From Methanobrevibacter sp. (GTDB taxonomy: Archaea; Methanobacteriota; Methanobacteria; Methanobacteriales; Methanobacteriaceae), in the NCBI GenBank assembly GCA_017652345.1, contig JAGCBE010000139.1, positions 1 to 14,675 of the forward strand: a stretch of DNA of 14,675 nucleotides, read 5' to 3'. Numbering within the stretch: position 1 is the stretch's first letter; each line of letters opens with the position of its first letter. The translations under genes and the position numbers were made by a program. Shown piece by piece: positions 5,936 through 13,624 of the stretch. The notes beneath the pieces were generated by a model. It did not search any database. It saw nothing but the letters and a program-made list of their open reading frames with translations, and was not told the origin of the DNA.

Positions 5936-6197
5936 CAATAAACACCTCCCTTACAAATAATTCTGATTTACCATCATTCTGATAAATAATTTCATTATTG
6001 ATTTTTACTTGCATATCTTCCTCTAAATAAAGAGATCCAATTCTTTCGCCTTTAAAGTATAATTCTATGCATTTAAAACCATCATCAATAATTTCATATT
6101 CATCAATTTTTAGAATTAAAAACCATCCCCAAAAGTCTGTGTTTTTATATTTTTTTGAAACTCTAACTTTTGCAATATTATTCAATGTTATTTTCAT
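5925..6197 (-). CDS. First gene of the leftward operon, unknown function
   Basis: The best start is the ATG at 6197, six bases after AAGGAGGT; an ATG at 6239 lies upstream of the predicted transcription start and has no ribosome site. The product has 90 residues and alternates short beta-like stretches (WGWFLILKIDEYEII, CIELYFKGERIGSLYL, ELFVREVFI) with turns, so it is probably a small beta-rich protein. Being closest to the promoter it should be among the earliest and most abundant products. In phi29 the first early genes encode the histone-like p6 and the single-strand binding protein p5; neither is clearly recognised here. It overlaps the next gene by 11 bases. Confidence 0.75.
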   Translation of the reverse strand: MKITLNNIAKVRVSKKYKNTDFWGWFLILKIDEYEIIDDGFKCIELYFKGERIGSLYLEEDMQVKINNEIIYQNDGKSELFVREVFIDGL

Positions 6198-6219
6198 TGA
6201 CTTACCTCCTTCTGATTTA

Positions 6220-6228
6220 ATTCTAGCA
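6220..6228 (-). promoter_or_regulatory. Early leftward promoter (extended -10)
   Basis: Read on the minus strand there is TGCTAGAAT, an extended -10 element (TG, one base, TAGAAT) whose last six bases lie at 6225-6220. The expected -35 position, 16-18 bases upstream, shows no good TTGACA, which is common when an extended -10 is present. Transcription would begin near 6213, giving a leader of about 16 bases with the AAGGAGGT site (6211-6204) and the ATG at 6197. This is the only promoter-like site found ahead of the 12-gene leftward operon. Confidence 0.55.
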
Positions 6229-6300
6229 TTATTTTTCAATGAAATAAATATGAAAGTGAAATGAAAGAAAAGAAAGCGTTTTTATTTTTATGTTTTTTAG

Positions 6301-6316
6301 TATTGATATTTCAATA
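6301..6316. repeat. Inverted repeat over the late promoter -35, possible operator
   Basis: TATTGA (6301-6306) and TCAATA (6311-6316) are perfect inverted copies around TATT. They overlap the -35 box of the rightward promoter and lie amid A and T tracts (6279-6299 and 6317-6327) that would bend the DNA. In phi29 the regulator p4 binds inverted repeats in the equivalent divergent promoter region to repress early and activate late promoters. A similar role is inferred. Chance occurrence in such AT-rich DNA is possible. Confidence 0.35.
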
Positions 6317-6332
6317 ATTTTTATTTTATAAT
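6303..6332 (+). promoter_or_regulatory. Late rightward promoter
   Basis: A -35 like TTGATA (6303-6308) is separated by 18 bases from a perfect -10 TATAAT (6327-6332). Transcription would start near 6339, just before the AGGAGGT ribosome site (6339-6345) of the scaffold gene. The short leader mirrors that of the leftward promoter. The weaker -35 and overlapping inverted repeat suggest control by an activator or repressor. Confidence 0.6.
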
Positions 6333-6354
6333 AAAAATAGGAGGTAATAAAAAA

Positions 6355-6867
6355 ATGGAAGATTTACAAAATGAAGTTCAAAACAACGAAAACGAAAACG
6401 GAAACGAGTATCAACAATACATTGATACTATTACTGAATTAAAGAAAAATTCAGTATCAAAAGAAAAGTATGAAAAACTAGAAAAACAAAATGCGGACTT
6501 GATAACAGCCCTAAAGGAGGGAAATCAAATAAATCTAGTCGATGAACCAGAAGAAGAGTCAATCGATGAATTAAGAGCTGATTTATATGGCGACCCAGAT
6601 AAGAGCATGACAAATCTTGAATATGTCTCAAAAACTCTAAAATTAAGAGCTAAGCTTATCGAGGCGGGCGAGCCAGACCCATTCCTACCAAACGGCCAAG
6701 ATTATCAAATCAATGAAACTGACATTAATACGGCGAATATGATAGCAGAACAAATGCAAGAATGTGTTGATTATGCTAACGGCGATGACCAATTATTCAC
6801 TCAAGAATTAATGAGAAGAACAAAGGATGATAGTCCGCTTAAAAAAGCTCAAATCAGAAAAAAATAA
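6355..6867 (+). CDS. Scaffolding-like protein
   Basis: This 170-residue acidic protein is the first late gene, directly before the major capsid gene, where phi29-like phages have the scaffold protein (gp7). A scaffold helps capsid subunits form a prohead of the right size and is then released. The sequence fits: a hydrophilic Asn- and Glu-rich N-terminus, a likely coiled coil (residues about 18-57, including KNSVSKEKYEKLEKQNADL), an acidic linker (EPEEESIDELRADLYGD), a helical region with NLEYVSKTLKLRAKLIEAGEPD, and a basic C-terminal tail (SPLKKAQIRKK) of the type that contacts the capsid inner wall. It is longer than phi29 gp7 (98 residues). AGGAGGT lies ten bases before the ATG. Sure of the gene, fairly sure of the role. 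Confidence 0.7.
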   Translation: MEDLQNEVQNNENENGNEYQQYIDTITELKKNSVSKEKYEKLEKQNADLITALKEGNQINLVDEPEEESIDELRADLYGDPDKSMTNLEYVSKTLKLRAKLIEAGEPDPFLPNGQDYQINETDINTANMIAEQMQECVDYANGDDQLFTQELMRRTKDDSPLKKAQIRKK

Positions 6868-6880
6868 GGAGGAATAATTT

Positions 6881-8131
6881 ATGCCAACAACTGGACCTTT
6901 TAATGTGGGAAATGCAAGAAGTCCACTTTTAAATGCAAATCATATCTTTGGATCTATTTTTAACATGATTATCAGTCAAAGAGTTTTCTCTGATAATATT
7001 AAAGGAACTTATGGAACACTTGCAGAGCGTTTTAAAGTAGATGGAGGCTTATATGGTGATACTAAGCTTTACTACGCTACAGATATCTTAGAATCTGAGG
7101 ACTGGATTCAAGATTCAGCATCTGAATTAAATGTGTTAGCTATCAACAGACCAGATAGTCCAAAAGTTCAATATGTGCAAATTGATACTTTCAGAAAAGT
7201 ATGGATTACTATTGATAATTATTTAACTAAGCAAGCATGGTCGACTGCAGGAGCATTCTCTCAATTTAACTCAGTCACTTTAGGATGGCTAGCAGATACA
7301 AAGAGAGTATATGAATCAAGAATGATTAATTGTTATGTCGGACAAACAAAGTCAAATGCTGACAGAGGAACAATTAAAGTAAATCTTGATGATGCATCAT
7401 CAGGCGACCCATTATATAATATCACTGGTGAAGAAAAGAATAGAATGGAAGCATCTATCATCGGACAAGCTTTAGCAGATTTAATGGTAGATTTAAAAGA
7501 TACAACAAGAGATTTCAACGATTATGGCTTTATGAGAAGTTATGCTCTAAGCGATTTAATGTTTGTATGGAATTCAGCATGGAAAAATAAAATCAGAAAA
7601 GTTGATTTACCAACAATTTTCCACGAATCTAATGTTGTAGAAAATCTTGAAGAAGAAACATTACCAGCAAGATACTTTGGTAGAGAAGTCACTGCAAGTG
7701 ATGCTGGTAGTGGTAAAGTAATTAAAACTGATGGAACTATCGACCCAACTAAGGGAACTCTAAGAGCTAATGTTGAAATTACTTTAACAATTAACTCTCA
7801 CGATTATCACTTATTCCCAGCAGATGACATTGTTGCAACTATTACTTCAATCGGTAATAAGAGAACTGCAGGTCAAGGAACTACAGATGCAGCCGCAGTC
7901 ACAGTTGGAACAACTTCTGTAGATCTATTATACAGCCAAGTATATTTGGAGGAATCTGGATGCATTTGTAAAATTATGCATAGAGATTCAGTTCCATTTA
8001 TGGGAGCATTCTCAGTTTCTACAAGCTGGTGGAATCCTAGAAACTTATCAGAGAATCATTATTTAATCTGGGGATTCTCTAAACCTTGCTACTTATACAA
8101 TAGACCATTCTTGACAGTAGAGAAGAAGTAA
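6881..8131 (+). CDS. Major capsid protein (phi29 gp8-like)
   Basis: The 416-residue product follows the scaffold gene by 13 bases with a strong AAGGAGGA site and is followed by a terminator, the pattern of a highly expressed capsid gene. It matches phi29-type major capsid proteins in length and features: an N-terminal arm with SIFNMIISQRVFSDNIKGTY, a middle with VWITIDNYLTKQAWSTAGAF, a C-terminal IWGFSKPCYLYNRPF. The fold in this group is HK97-like. Residues about 275-355 (VEITLTINSHDYHLF to AAAVTVGTTSVDLLY, with many Gly and Thr) look like a beta-rich insertion, at a place comparable with the surface domain of phi29 gp8. Hundreds of copies form the shell. Codon use is simple and AT-rich, as in its neighbours. 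Confidence 0.92.
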   Translation: MPTTGPFNVGNARSPLLNANHIFGSIFNMIISQRVFSDNIKGTYGTLAERFKVDGGLYGDTKLYYATDILESEDWIQDSASELNVLAINRPDSPKVQYVQIDTFRKVWITIDNYLTKQAWSTAGAFSQFNSVTLGWLADTKRVYESRMINCYVGQTKSNADRGTIKVNLDDASSGDPLYNITGEEKNRMEASIIGQALADLMVDLKDTTRDFNDYGFMRSYALSDLMFVWNSAWKNKIRKVDLPTIFHESNVVENLEEETLPARYFGREVTASDAGSGKVIKTDGTIDPTKGTLRANVEITLTINSHDYHLFPADDIVATITSIGNKRTAGQGTTDAAAVTVGTTSVDLLYSQVYLEESGCICKIMHRDSVPFMGAFSVSTSWWNPRNLSENHYLIWGFSKPCYLYNRPFLTVEKK

Positions 8132-8142
8132 AAATGCAAAAT

Positions 8143-8171
8143 AAAAGAGAGTGGGAAACTGCTCTCTTTTT
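8143..8171 (+). terminator. Intrinsic terminator after the capsid gene
   Basis: AAAAGAGAG (8143-8151) pairs with CTCTCTTTT (8162-8170). Two further U-G pairs extend it on the plus strand, leaving a GGAAAC loop, and a T tract closes it. The next gene has its own strong ribosome site (AAGGAGGG) but no obvious promoter, so the terminator is probably leaky and lowers expression of the tail genes relative to the capsid. Confidence 0.8.
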
Positions 8172-8193
8172 CCTTTAAGGAGGGATATAAAAA

Positions 8194-10737
8194 ATGGCTA
8201 TAATTCACTTATTAAAGAATTACAATAATTATTATAACAGACAACTTAAAAAGCGTGAAAACCTTGAAGATTATATTGATGATGAGGAAATTTATATCAC
8301 TTCAATAGGTAGTGAAGAAAGACCAGTCAATTTTGACATTAAAGATGGACTACTTACTGAGGCAATATTTAATTATAATATAGAAATGCCAACACCAGAT
8401 TATGCACTAGTCGAGGTTGGTGATAGTTTTTCTCGATGGTTTGTAATAGAGTGTAAGCAAACAAGAGGACTACAACATAAAGCAATTTTAAAAAGGGATG
8501 TTATCGCAGAATGGTATGAAGTAATTAAAGAAAGTCCTTGCATTATTCAAAAGGGTTATGTAGGAAACGACTCTATTTTAGCATTCAACAAAGAACAACA
8601 GAACTATAATAAAGTAAAAAATAAAGAATTACTAATTAAAGATACAACTGGAATGGGATATGTAGTCGGATTTATCGATAGAGGTAAAGACAACACCAGT
8701 CCAATTGATGCATCATATAAGGGAGCGTTAGAAGTAGATTTTGATTATGCAACATTATCAGGTCACATAAAAGATTTTATGGCGATAGGAAGTGCAACAC
8801 CTAATCAAAAAGCGAAAAGAATTAAAGAGAACTCAACTGACAATATATGCTCTTCGATGAAGTTTGGAATTGACTGGATAAATACTGCTGGAGGTATAGG
8901 TGCTCCAGATGGTGAGTTAGATTCAGGTCAAATATATGCAACAACCTCTACACATGGGCGAGTTGATTTTAGCAATACTCCATCGACAGGCGATATAGTA
9001 AGCCAAAATGCAACACTTACAAAAAATGTTTATTATCCAAACGATACAATAACTTATCCAAATTGTTGTGTTAAAACTAATATAAGTGGTTTACCAACAA
9101 ACACTCAAACAAAAAATTTTATGAAAGAATATGCAACAAAATGGAAAAATAAACTTTCAGATTTATCTATGTCTTACTGGTATACTTATTTAGATCTAGA
9201 TTATTCTGATATGAATGATATATTGCCATATGTTGGTAAAGTATGCGAAATTAGTGGAGTATATTATAAAGTTGAACTTGCAACAAGTAATCAAGAAAAT
9301 AAATCAATGATTGCAAGCAATTCACCTTTCCCAAATTCTTTTAGAACTGCTCTTGTCGAAAGTTTACCAACTAATCAAGAAGTTCAAAGCATGACCGCTG
9401 GAAGTGTAAACCCTAGTTATTATGCAAATTTTCCACCAGATAATACTACAACTACAGATTTTATAATTTATTATAAGACAGAAGATATTTACCTAAGATT
9501 AGTCCAACAAAATATCAATATATGGACCGTTGTCACTGACAAAACTAATAGAAATCATTTAGTAGATGCTCCATATGATATGTTTGTTATTCCTTACGGC
9601 GATGATAATATTACTTATAAATATATGAATGTTGACTATCATCCAGATAAAAGAATGGCTTTAAACTTAGCAATTGAAATGTGTAGAAGTTTAGGAACGG
9701 GTGCATCATACGATATTCAGATAGTTCCATATTGTCCTATAAGGAACGAGGGAACAATTGCAGATGAAGTTGACTTCTCTTTGTGTAATTGTGAACTAAT
9801 TTATAGTGGAACTAATCATAACAATACAGATACAATAATAGGCGTTTATATGTGGGCGGAAAAATCATCTGATAGTTTTAAACTAGAGGAAAGCCGTGAA
9901 GATTTAACTCTTGTTAATTCAGAACTTACTTATAAAGAAATAACTCAAATGAATCAATACATACTTAACTCGCCAGACAAAGCAAGTCAATGGGAATTTA
10001 ATCCAGCAATGAATAAGGGTGTAAAAAACTGGGAAATTGCTTTCGATTATAGGCCATTCTCTTCCTATGTAAGAATTCAACCAGAATGGGATTATCTTTA
10101 TGGAACAACAGAAACAGATATGAGAGGGTTAATTTATAACGGAGCTTATTCAATAACACAATTATCTGATGCATGGGAAAATTATGTTGCAAATAACAAG
10201 AATTATCAAGCAATTTTCGACACTCAAATAAGCACTCAAATTAAACAATATGACATTCAAAATAAAGCGGCGTGGGACACTTTAATCCCTAGATCTATCG
10301 GATGGGGTTTCATAGGCCCAGCAATGAAAACTTATTATAATATAAAAGAACAAGAAATGCAAGAACAATTGCAAGGAATCTCGCTTGAAAGTCAAAGAAA
10401 GATTTTTGAATATCAGCTTGACAACATTCAAAATCAACCTACTACAATATCAAAACTAACTTCAATTAACACAGATTTTAGAATTTATCCTTTTGTTGAA
10501 ATCTACACAGGAACAGATACAGACATTAAAAACTTTAGAAATAATATTAAATGGAATGGTATGTCAATTATGTGTGTAGGAAAAATTGAAGAATATCTTG
10601 AAGTAGGAACAGAAACTTATATTCAAGCAACTTTATTAAGATATAATCATTTCATTGAAATTGAGAACGATTTTACCGCAGTTCAAGAAATAAACGCTGA
10701 ACTTAACAAAGGCGTATATATAACAAAGGAGGTATAA
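8194..10737 (+). CDS. Tail knob / distal tail protein (phi29 gp9-like)
   Basis: At 847 residues this is the largest gene in the window. Its place between capsid and connector genes, and an N-terminal part with RWFVIECKQ, LKRDVIAEWYEV and a following RGKDNTSP region, resemble the tail tube/knob protein of phi29-like phages (gp9, 599 residues), which forms the hexameric tube through which DNA leaves and opens the membrane with hydrophobic loops. The extra length suggests one or more inserted domains. A segment from about residue 225 to 360 is rich in Gly, Ala, Thr and Ser (INTAGGIGAPDGELDSGQIY and following) and could supply the membrane-active loop. A helical stretch (about 707-745, MKTYYNIKEQEMQEQLQGIS) precedes a compact C-terminal domain ending YITKEV. 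No enzymatic motif is recognised. Ribosome site AAGGAGGG. Confidence 0.82.
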   Translation: MAIIHLLKNYNNYYNRQLKKRENLEDYIDDEEIYITSIGSEERPVNFDIKDGLLTEAIFNYNIEMPTPDYALVEVGDSFSRWFVIECKQTRGLQHKAILKRDVIAEWYEVIKESPCIIQKGYVGNDSILAFNKEQQNYNKVKNKELLIKDTTGMGYVVGFIDRGKDNTSPIDASYKGALEVDFDYATLSGHIKDFMAIGSATPNQKAKRIKENSTDNICSSMKFGIDWINTAGGIGAPDGELDSGQIYATTSTHGRVDFSNTPSTGDIVSQNATLTKNVYYPNDTITYPNCCVKTNISGLPTNTQTKNFMKEYATKWKNKLSDLSMSYWYTYLDLDYSDMNDILPYVGKVCEISGVYYKVELATSNQENKSMIASNSPFPNSFRTALVESLPTNQEVQSMTAGSVNPSYYANFPPDNTTTTDFIIYYKTEDIYLRLVQQNINIWTVVTDKTNRNHLVDAPYDMFVIPYGDDNITYKYMNVDYHPDKRMALNLAIEMCRSLGTGASYDIQIVPYCPIRNEGTIADEVDFSLCNCELIYSGTNHNNTDTIIGVYMWAEKSSDSFKLEESREDLTLVNSELTYKEITQMNQYILNSPDKASQWEFNPAMNKGVKNWEIAFDYRPFSSYVRIQPEWDYLYGTTETDMRGLIYNGAYSITQLSDAWENYVANNKNYQAIFDTQISTQIKQYDIQNKAAWDTLIPRSIGWGFIGPAMKTYYNIKEQEMQEQLQGISLESQRKIFEYQLDNIQNQPTTISKLTSINTDFRIYPFVEIYTGTDTDIKNFRNNIKWNGMSIMCVGKIEEYLEVGTETYIQATLLRYNHFIEIENDFTAVQEINAELNKGVYITKEV

Positions 10738-10738
10738 C

Positions 10739-11224
10739 ATGGGATATTATTCAAATGCAGGTCAAAATATTGCATCCACAGAAATTACAGACATTGCAAA
10801 AATAGGTGGTGCAGTTGCGGGTTTAGTTCATGCAAGCAATGTTGCATCAGCAAAAACCGACATTCAACTAGCCGACCAAGTCAAAGGACTAGGCGAGGAA
10901 GAAGTAAAAATTGCTGAGACAGAACAAGACCTTGAAACACAAGGCAAAGAACTTCCAAAAAAAGAAGAAATAATTAAAGGCCGTGAAGAACAACTTAATC
11001 AAATTGTAGGTTTACAACAAAATCTGAAAGAAAAAGGTTTCCAAGACCCAGAAATTGATAGATCTATAAATGAGTTAAAAGGTCAAGTTAGTGAAGATAG
11101 ACAAATGTATGATAAAGCGATGGAAGAAATGCAGAAAAAAGCAAAAATTCTTGACATTCAAAAAAAGAACTTTGAGACAAGAAAAAAGCTTATAGAAAGT
11201 GCAATCGAAAGGAGTGGAAAATAA
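10739..11224 (+). CDS. Coiled-coil protein with N-terminal glycine-alanine helix, probable virion protein
   Basis: This 161-residue protein has a small-residue hydrophobic stretch at 20-40 (IAKIGGAVAGLVHASNVASA) that could insert into a membrane or pack tightly, followed by a long charged coiled coil (about 46-158) broken once near a Gly-Phe (EKGFQDP, about 98-104). It starts one base after the tail-knob stop with AAAGGAGGT and overlaps the connector start as TAATG, so all three should be made together. Phi29 has no counterpart between genes 9 and 10. The composition is like that of small internal or ejected phage proteins that reach the host membrane, but nothing specific is recognised. Confidence 0.75.
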   Translation: MGYYSNAGQNIASTEITDIAKIGGAVAGLVHASNVASAKTDIQLADQVKGLGEEEVKIAETEQDLETQGKELPKKEEIIKGREEQLNQIVGLQQNLKEKGFQDPEIDRSINELKGQVSEDRQMYDKAMEEMQKKAKILDIQKKNFETRKKLIESAIERSGK

Positions 11225-12360
11225 TGGGAAGAAATAATAAAACGGGTCAACCTAAACTATTAAACAAAATGGTTGCAATGCAATGTGGAATCGACCCTGA
11301 AACACTTTTACCAATTAAAATGAAAGGGTCAAATCCTTGCGAGTTAAAGACCAATATAAAACGATTAATGAGAATTATGGATGAACAAGATGCAGTTAAT
11401 CGTGGAAAATGGTTTAACATTCCAACCAATATTACCAGTAGAGATTTAGAAAGAATGTTATATTATAAATTTCAATTATGTTTATTCTATTCCAAACAAC
11501 TTGATGAATTCTATATTTTACCTTTTACACTTGCATCTGATGGCGAGTTAGGTGGTTTAGATTTATATGGAAGATATAAATTTATTAAGCCGATTCCATT
11601 TGTAGGTGGAGCAACAGAGGACAAGAAAAAAACACTTACTCCTATTGAGGTATATCTTTCTAAATTAAAATTAAGAGTAGTATATGCTCCTCTTGTTGAA
11701 GTTAAGCCAGAAGATTTATATGAATGTGCTGTTATACTACAAGATTATACTCCACAACTTGACAATAAGAACGGCGAGCCACGATTCTCACTTAACGACC
11801 CATTACTAGATGTTATGGCAGAAATTATCCCAATGTTAAGAACTAACTTGATTCTGACTTCTGGAGTAAAAGGTGTTAGAGTCAACGATGAGGACCAAAA
11901 AGTAGAAGTTTATGAGGGGTCTTTCCAATTGCTTAATGCATCCTTGACTGGTTTCGGATGGATACCACTCGCAAGCTCCATTGAATTCCAAGAGTTGACT
12001 TCAACTAATACAGGAAAAACACAGGACTATCTACTAGCTTTACAAAGTATTGATAACTTTAGATTATCAACTTATGGCATTGATAATGGTGGACTTTTCG
12101 AGAAGAAAGCACACACATTACAAAGCGAGGCGGATGTCAACGGCGGTCCTGTTGGTTTAGTAAATCAAGATTGTATTACTATCAGACAAGATTTTTGTAA
12201 TATAGTTAATTCTATCTGGGGAGTAGGAATGTGGTATGAACCAAGTGAAACTATTACAAAGGCCGATATTAATGGCGATGGCTTATTATACGATAGGAAT
12301 GAGGGCGATGCTGGTGGATATGATGCAGGAACAGAAAACGGAGGCGATATGAATGAGTAG
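11224..12360 (+). CDS. Connector / portal protein (phi29 gp10-like, upper collar)
   Basis: The 378-residue protein forms the dodecameric ring at one capsid vertex that joins head, tail and packaging motor. Recognisable phi29-family segments are GKWFNIPTNITSRDLERMLY (61-80), the strand FYILPFT (about 96-102), a central stem region around VYAPLVEVKPEDLYECAV, SSIEFQELTSTNTG (about 251-264) and FRLSTYGIDNGGLFEKKAHT (about 279-298), then RQDFCNIVNSIWGVGMWYEP. Phi29 gp10 has 309 residues; this one is longer mostly at the C-terminus, which ends in a Gly- and acid-rich tail holding DINGDGLLYDRNE (348-360), similar to a calcium-binding EF-hand/dockerin loop. Start overlaps the upstream stop (TAATG) after GGAG. 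Confidence 0.92.
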   Translation: MGRNNKTGQPKLLNKMVAMQCGIDPETLLPIKMKGSNPCELKTNIKRLMRIMDEQDAVNRGKWFNIPTNITSRDLERMLYYKFQLCLFYSKQLDEFYILPFTLASDGELGGLDLYGRYKFIKPIPFVGGATEDKKKTLTPIEVYLSKLKLRVVYAPLVEVKPEDLYECAVILQDYTPQLDNKNGEPRFSLNDPLLDVMAEIIPMLRTNLILTSGVKGVRVNDEDQKVEVYEGSFQLLNASLTGFGWIPLASSIEFQELTSTNTGKTQDYLLALQSIDNFRLSTYGIDNGGLFEKKAHTLQSEADVNGGPVGLVNQDCITIRQDFCNIVNSIWGVGMWYEPSETITKADINGDGLLYDRNEGDAGGYDAGTENGGDMNE

Positions 12361-12925
12361 AAACATGAAATTTAGTGTTGTATGGAACGATGAAGATTCA
12401 TTCAAGAACGATTATAAAAACAGCCAATTCTATGATGCAGAAACTATAAACGGCGTGACTAACTACCATAATTCTTTGGATGATAAAAGCATCAAAACAT
12501 TATTCTATTTATTATATGCAAAGTATGGAAACAATACAATTGCAAATAGTGATCTAACACAATTCAAATATAAAATCTTTTCTGTTATTTTCCAATATGG
12601 ACCAACATGGCAAAAAGATATTGAAGTTCAAGATAAACTTAGGAACTTATCTGATGATGATATTATAAAAGGCGGCAAGACCATTTACAACCACGCTTTT
12701 AACGATGCGGGAAGTCCATCAACGGGAGCATTAGAAGAGATTACATATATCAACGAACAAAACACACAGAACTATAAAAAATCAAAATTAACGGCTTATA
12801 ATGAATTAATGCTATTATTACACACAAATGTCACAGAAACCTTTATAAATCGCTTTAAATATTGTTTTAAACAAATGCTAGGATTTACACCAACAATTTA
12901 TTATATTGATGATGAGGAGGATTAA
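12353..12925 (+). CDS. Lower collar protein (phi29 gp11-like)
   Basis: This 190-residue protein forms the ring between connector and tail knob. Strongly conserved family features are LFYLLYAKYGNNTIANSD (46-63), QFKYKIFSVIFQYGPTWQKD (65-84), a helix QDKLRNLSDDDII, YNHAFNDAGSPST (about 107-119), YINEQNTQNYKKSKLTAYNE (about 127-146) and a C-terminal helix ending in FKQMLGFTP. It is shorter than phi29 gp11 (293 residues), as in several smaller relatives. The ATG lies 8 bases inside the connector gene, with GGAGG at proper spacing, so its translation is coupled to the connector. Confidence 0.92.
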   Translation: MSRNMKFSVVWNDEDSFKNDYKNSQFYDAETINGVTNYHNSLDDKSIKTLFYLLYAKYGNNTIANSDLTQFKYKIFSVIFQYGPTWQKDIEVQDKLRNLSDDDIIKGGKTIYNHAFNDAGSPSTGALEEITYINEQNTQNYKKSKLTAYNELMLLLHTNVTETFINRFKYCFKQMLGFTPTIYYIDDEED

Positions 12926-12928
12926 TTT

Positions 12929-13234
12929 ATGAATGAAAAAATTATTGAATTTTTAATTAATTGCTTACCCTGTGCGATAGCAGTTCTAACTTGTATATTA
13001 ACAAGCTTTAAACTTATGTCAGCGTTGAAAGACTGGAAGGACTCGAATGATATGTCAAGCATTTCTCAGCTTGAAAAAGATTTAAAAAATATAGTAAAAC
13101 AAAATCTTGAATTAAAAAATAATTTATCAGAAGTCCTAAAAGAAAATTCTGAACTTAAAGAAAGATTAAAAGGCGACTGCTTACAACTCATTGAAGAGGC
13201 AGAAAAGAAAAGCGATGAAAATAAAGAGGTGTAA
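12929..13234 (+). CDS. Small membrane-anchored coiled-coil protein
   Basis: The 101-residue product has one membrane helix near the N-terminus (about residues 6-30, with Cys-Leu-Pro-Cys at 12-15) followed by a hydrophilic coiled coil (about 45-85; regular Leu spacing in SELKERLKGD and KNIVKQNLELKNNLSEVLKE). This is the layout of small phage membrane proteins that tether something to the inner membrane (holin-like or lysis-helper types), or of phage proteins that block superinfection; nothing decides between them. It starts 3 bases after the lower-collar stop, with GAGGAGG inside that gene, and is followed 2 bases later by another membrane protein gene. Confidence 0.75.
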   Translation: MNEKIIEFLINCLPCAIAVLTCILTSFKLMSALKDWKDSNDMSSISQLEKDLKNIVKQNLELKNNLSEVLKENSELKERLKGDCLQLIEEAEKKSDENKEV

Positions 13235-13236
13235 TT

Positions 13237-13623
13237 ATGTCAGATATTACAAAAAGATATTTTAAACTAGCATTTCTATTTAATGCATTAAGCGTATTAT
13301 TGTTATTTTTACCATTAATTATTTTCGGAATTAAAGGTTGTATGGATGGAACAATAGTTCTGACTAATAAATTAAAACTAGGTTTGTGTTTTGTTTCAGC
13401 TTTATTCTTAACGGTCTATGGTATTAAATCAAAATATCGTTGTAGATCTATTACATTTCTGTTATTATTTGGATGCTATTTTGTAGTAAAAAAAATAGAA
13501 ATAGTAATAATTGTGAGTGGTGTATGTTGTATATTAGAAGAATTTATGGTCGTTCCTCTAGCAAAATATTACACAAATAAAGCTAGAATCAATAAAGAAA
13601 TAGATAAAAGGATAAGTGATTAA
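13237..13623 (+). CDS. Four-helix membrane protein, unknown function
   Basis: The 128-residue product is mostly hydrophobic with four likely membrane helices (about 10-32, 47-63, 71-84 and 87-100) separated by short polar loops, and a basic, hydrophilic C-terminal tail (KYYTNKARINKEIDKRISD, 110-128). Both ends probably face the cytoplasm. It contains several Cys residues. Size and topology could fit a holin, an anti-holin or a host-membrane modifier, but I do not recognise a family. An AGAGGTG ribosome site precedes the ATG, and the next gene begins one base after the stop. Confidence 0.72.
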   Translation: MSDITKRYFKLAFLFNALSVLLLFLPLIIFGIKGCMDGTIVLTNKLKLGLCFVSALFLTVYGIKSKYRCRSITFLLLFGCYFVVKKIEIVIIVSGVCCILEEFMVVPLAKYYTNKARINKEIDKRISD

Positions 13624-13624
13624 C

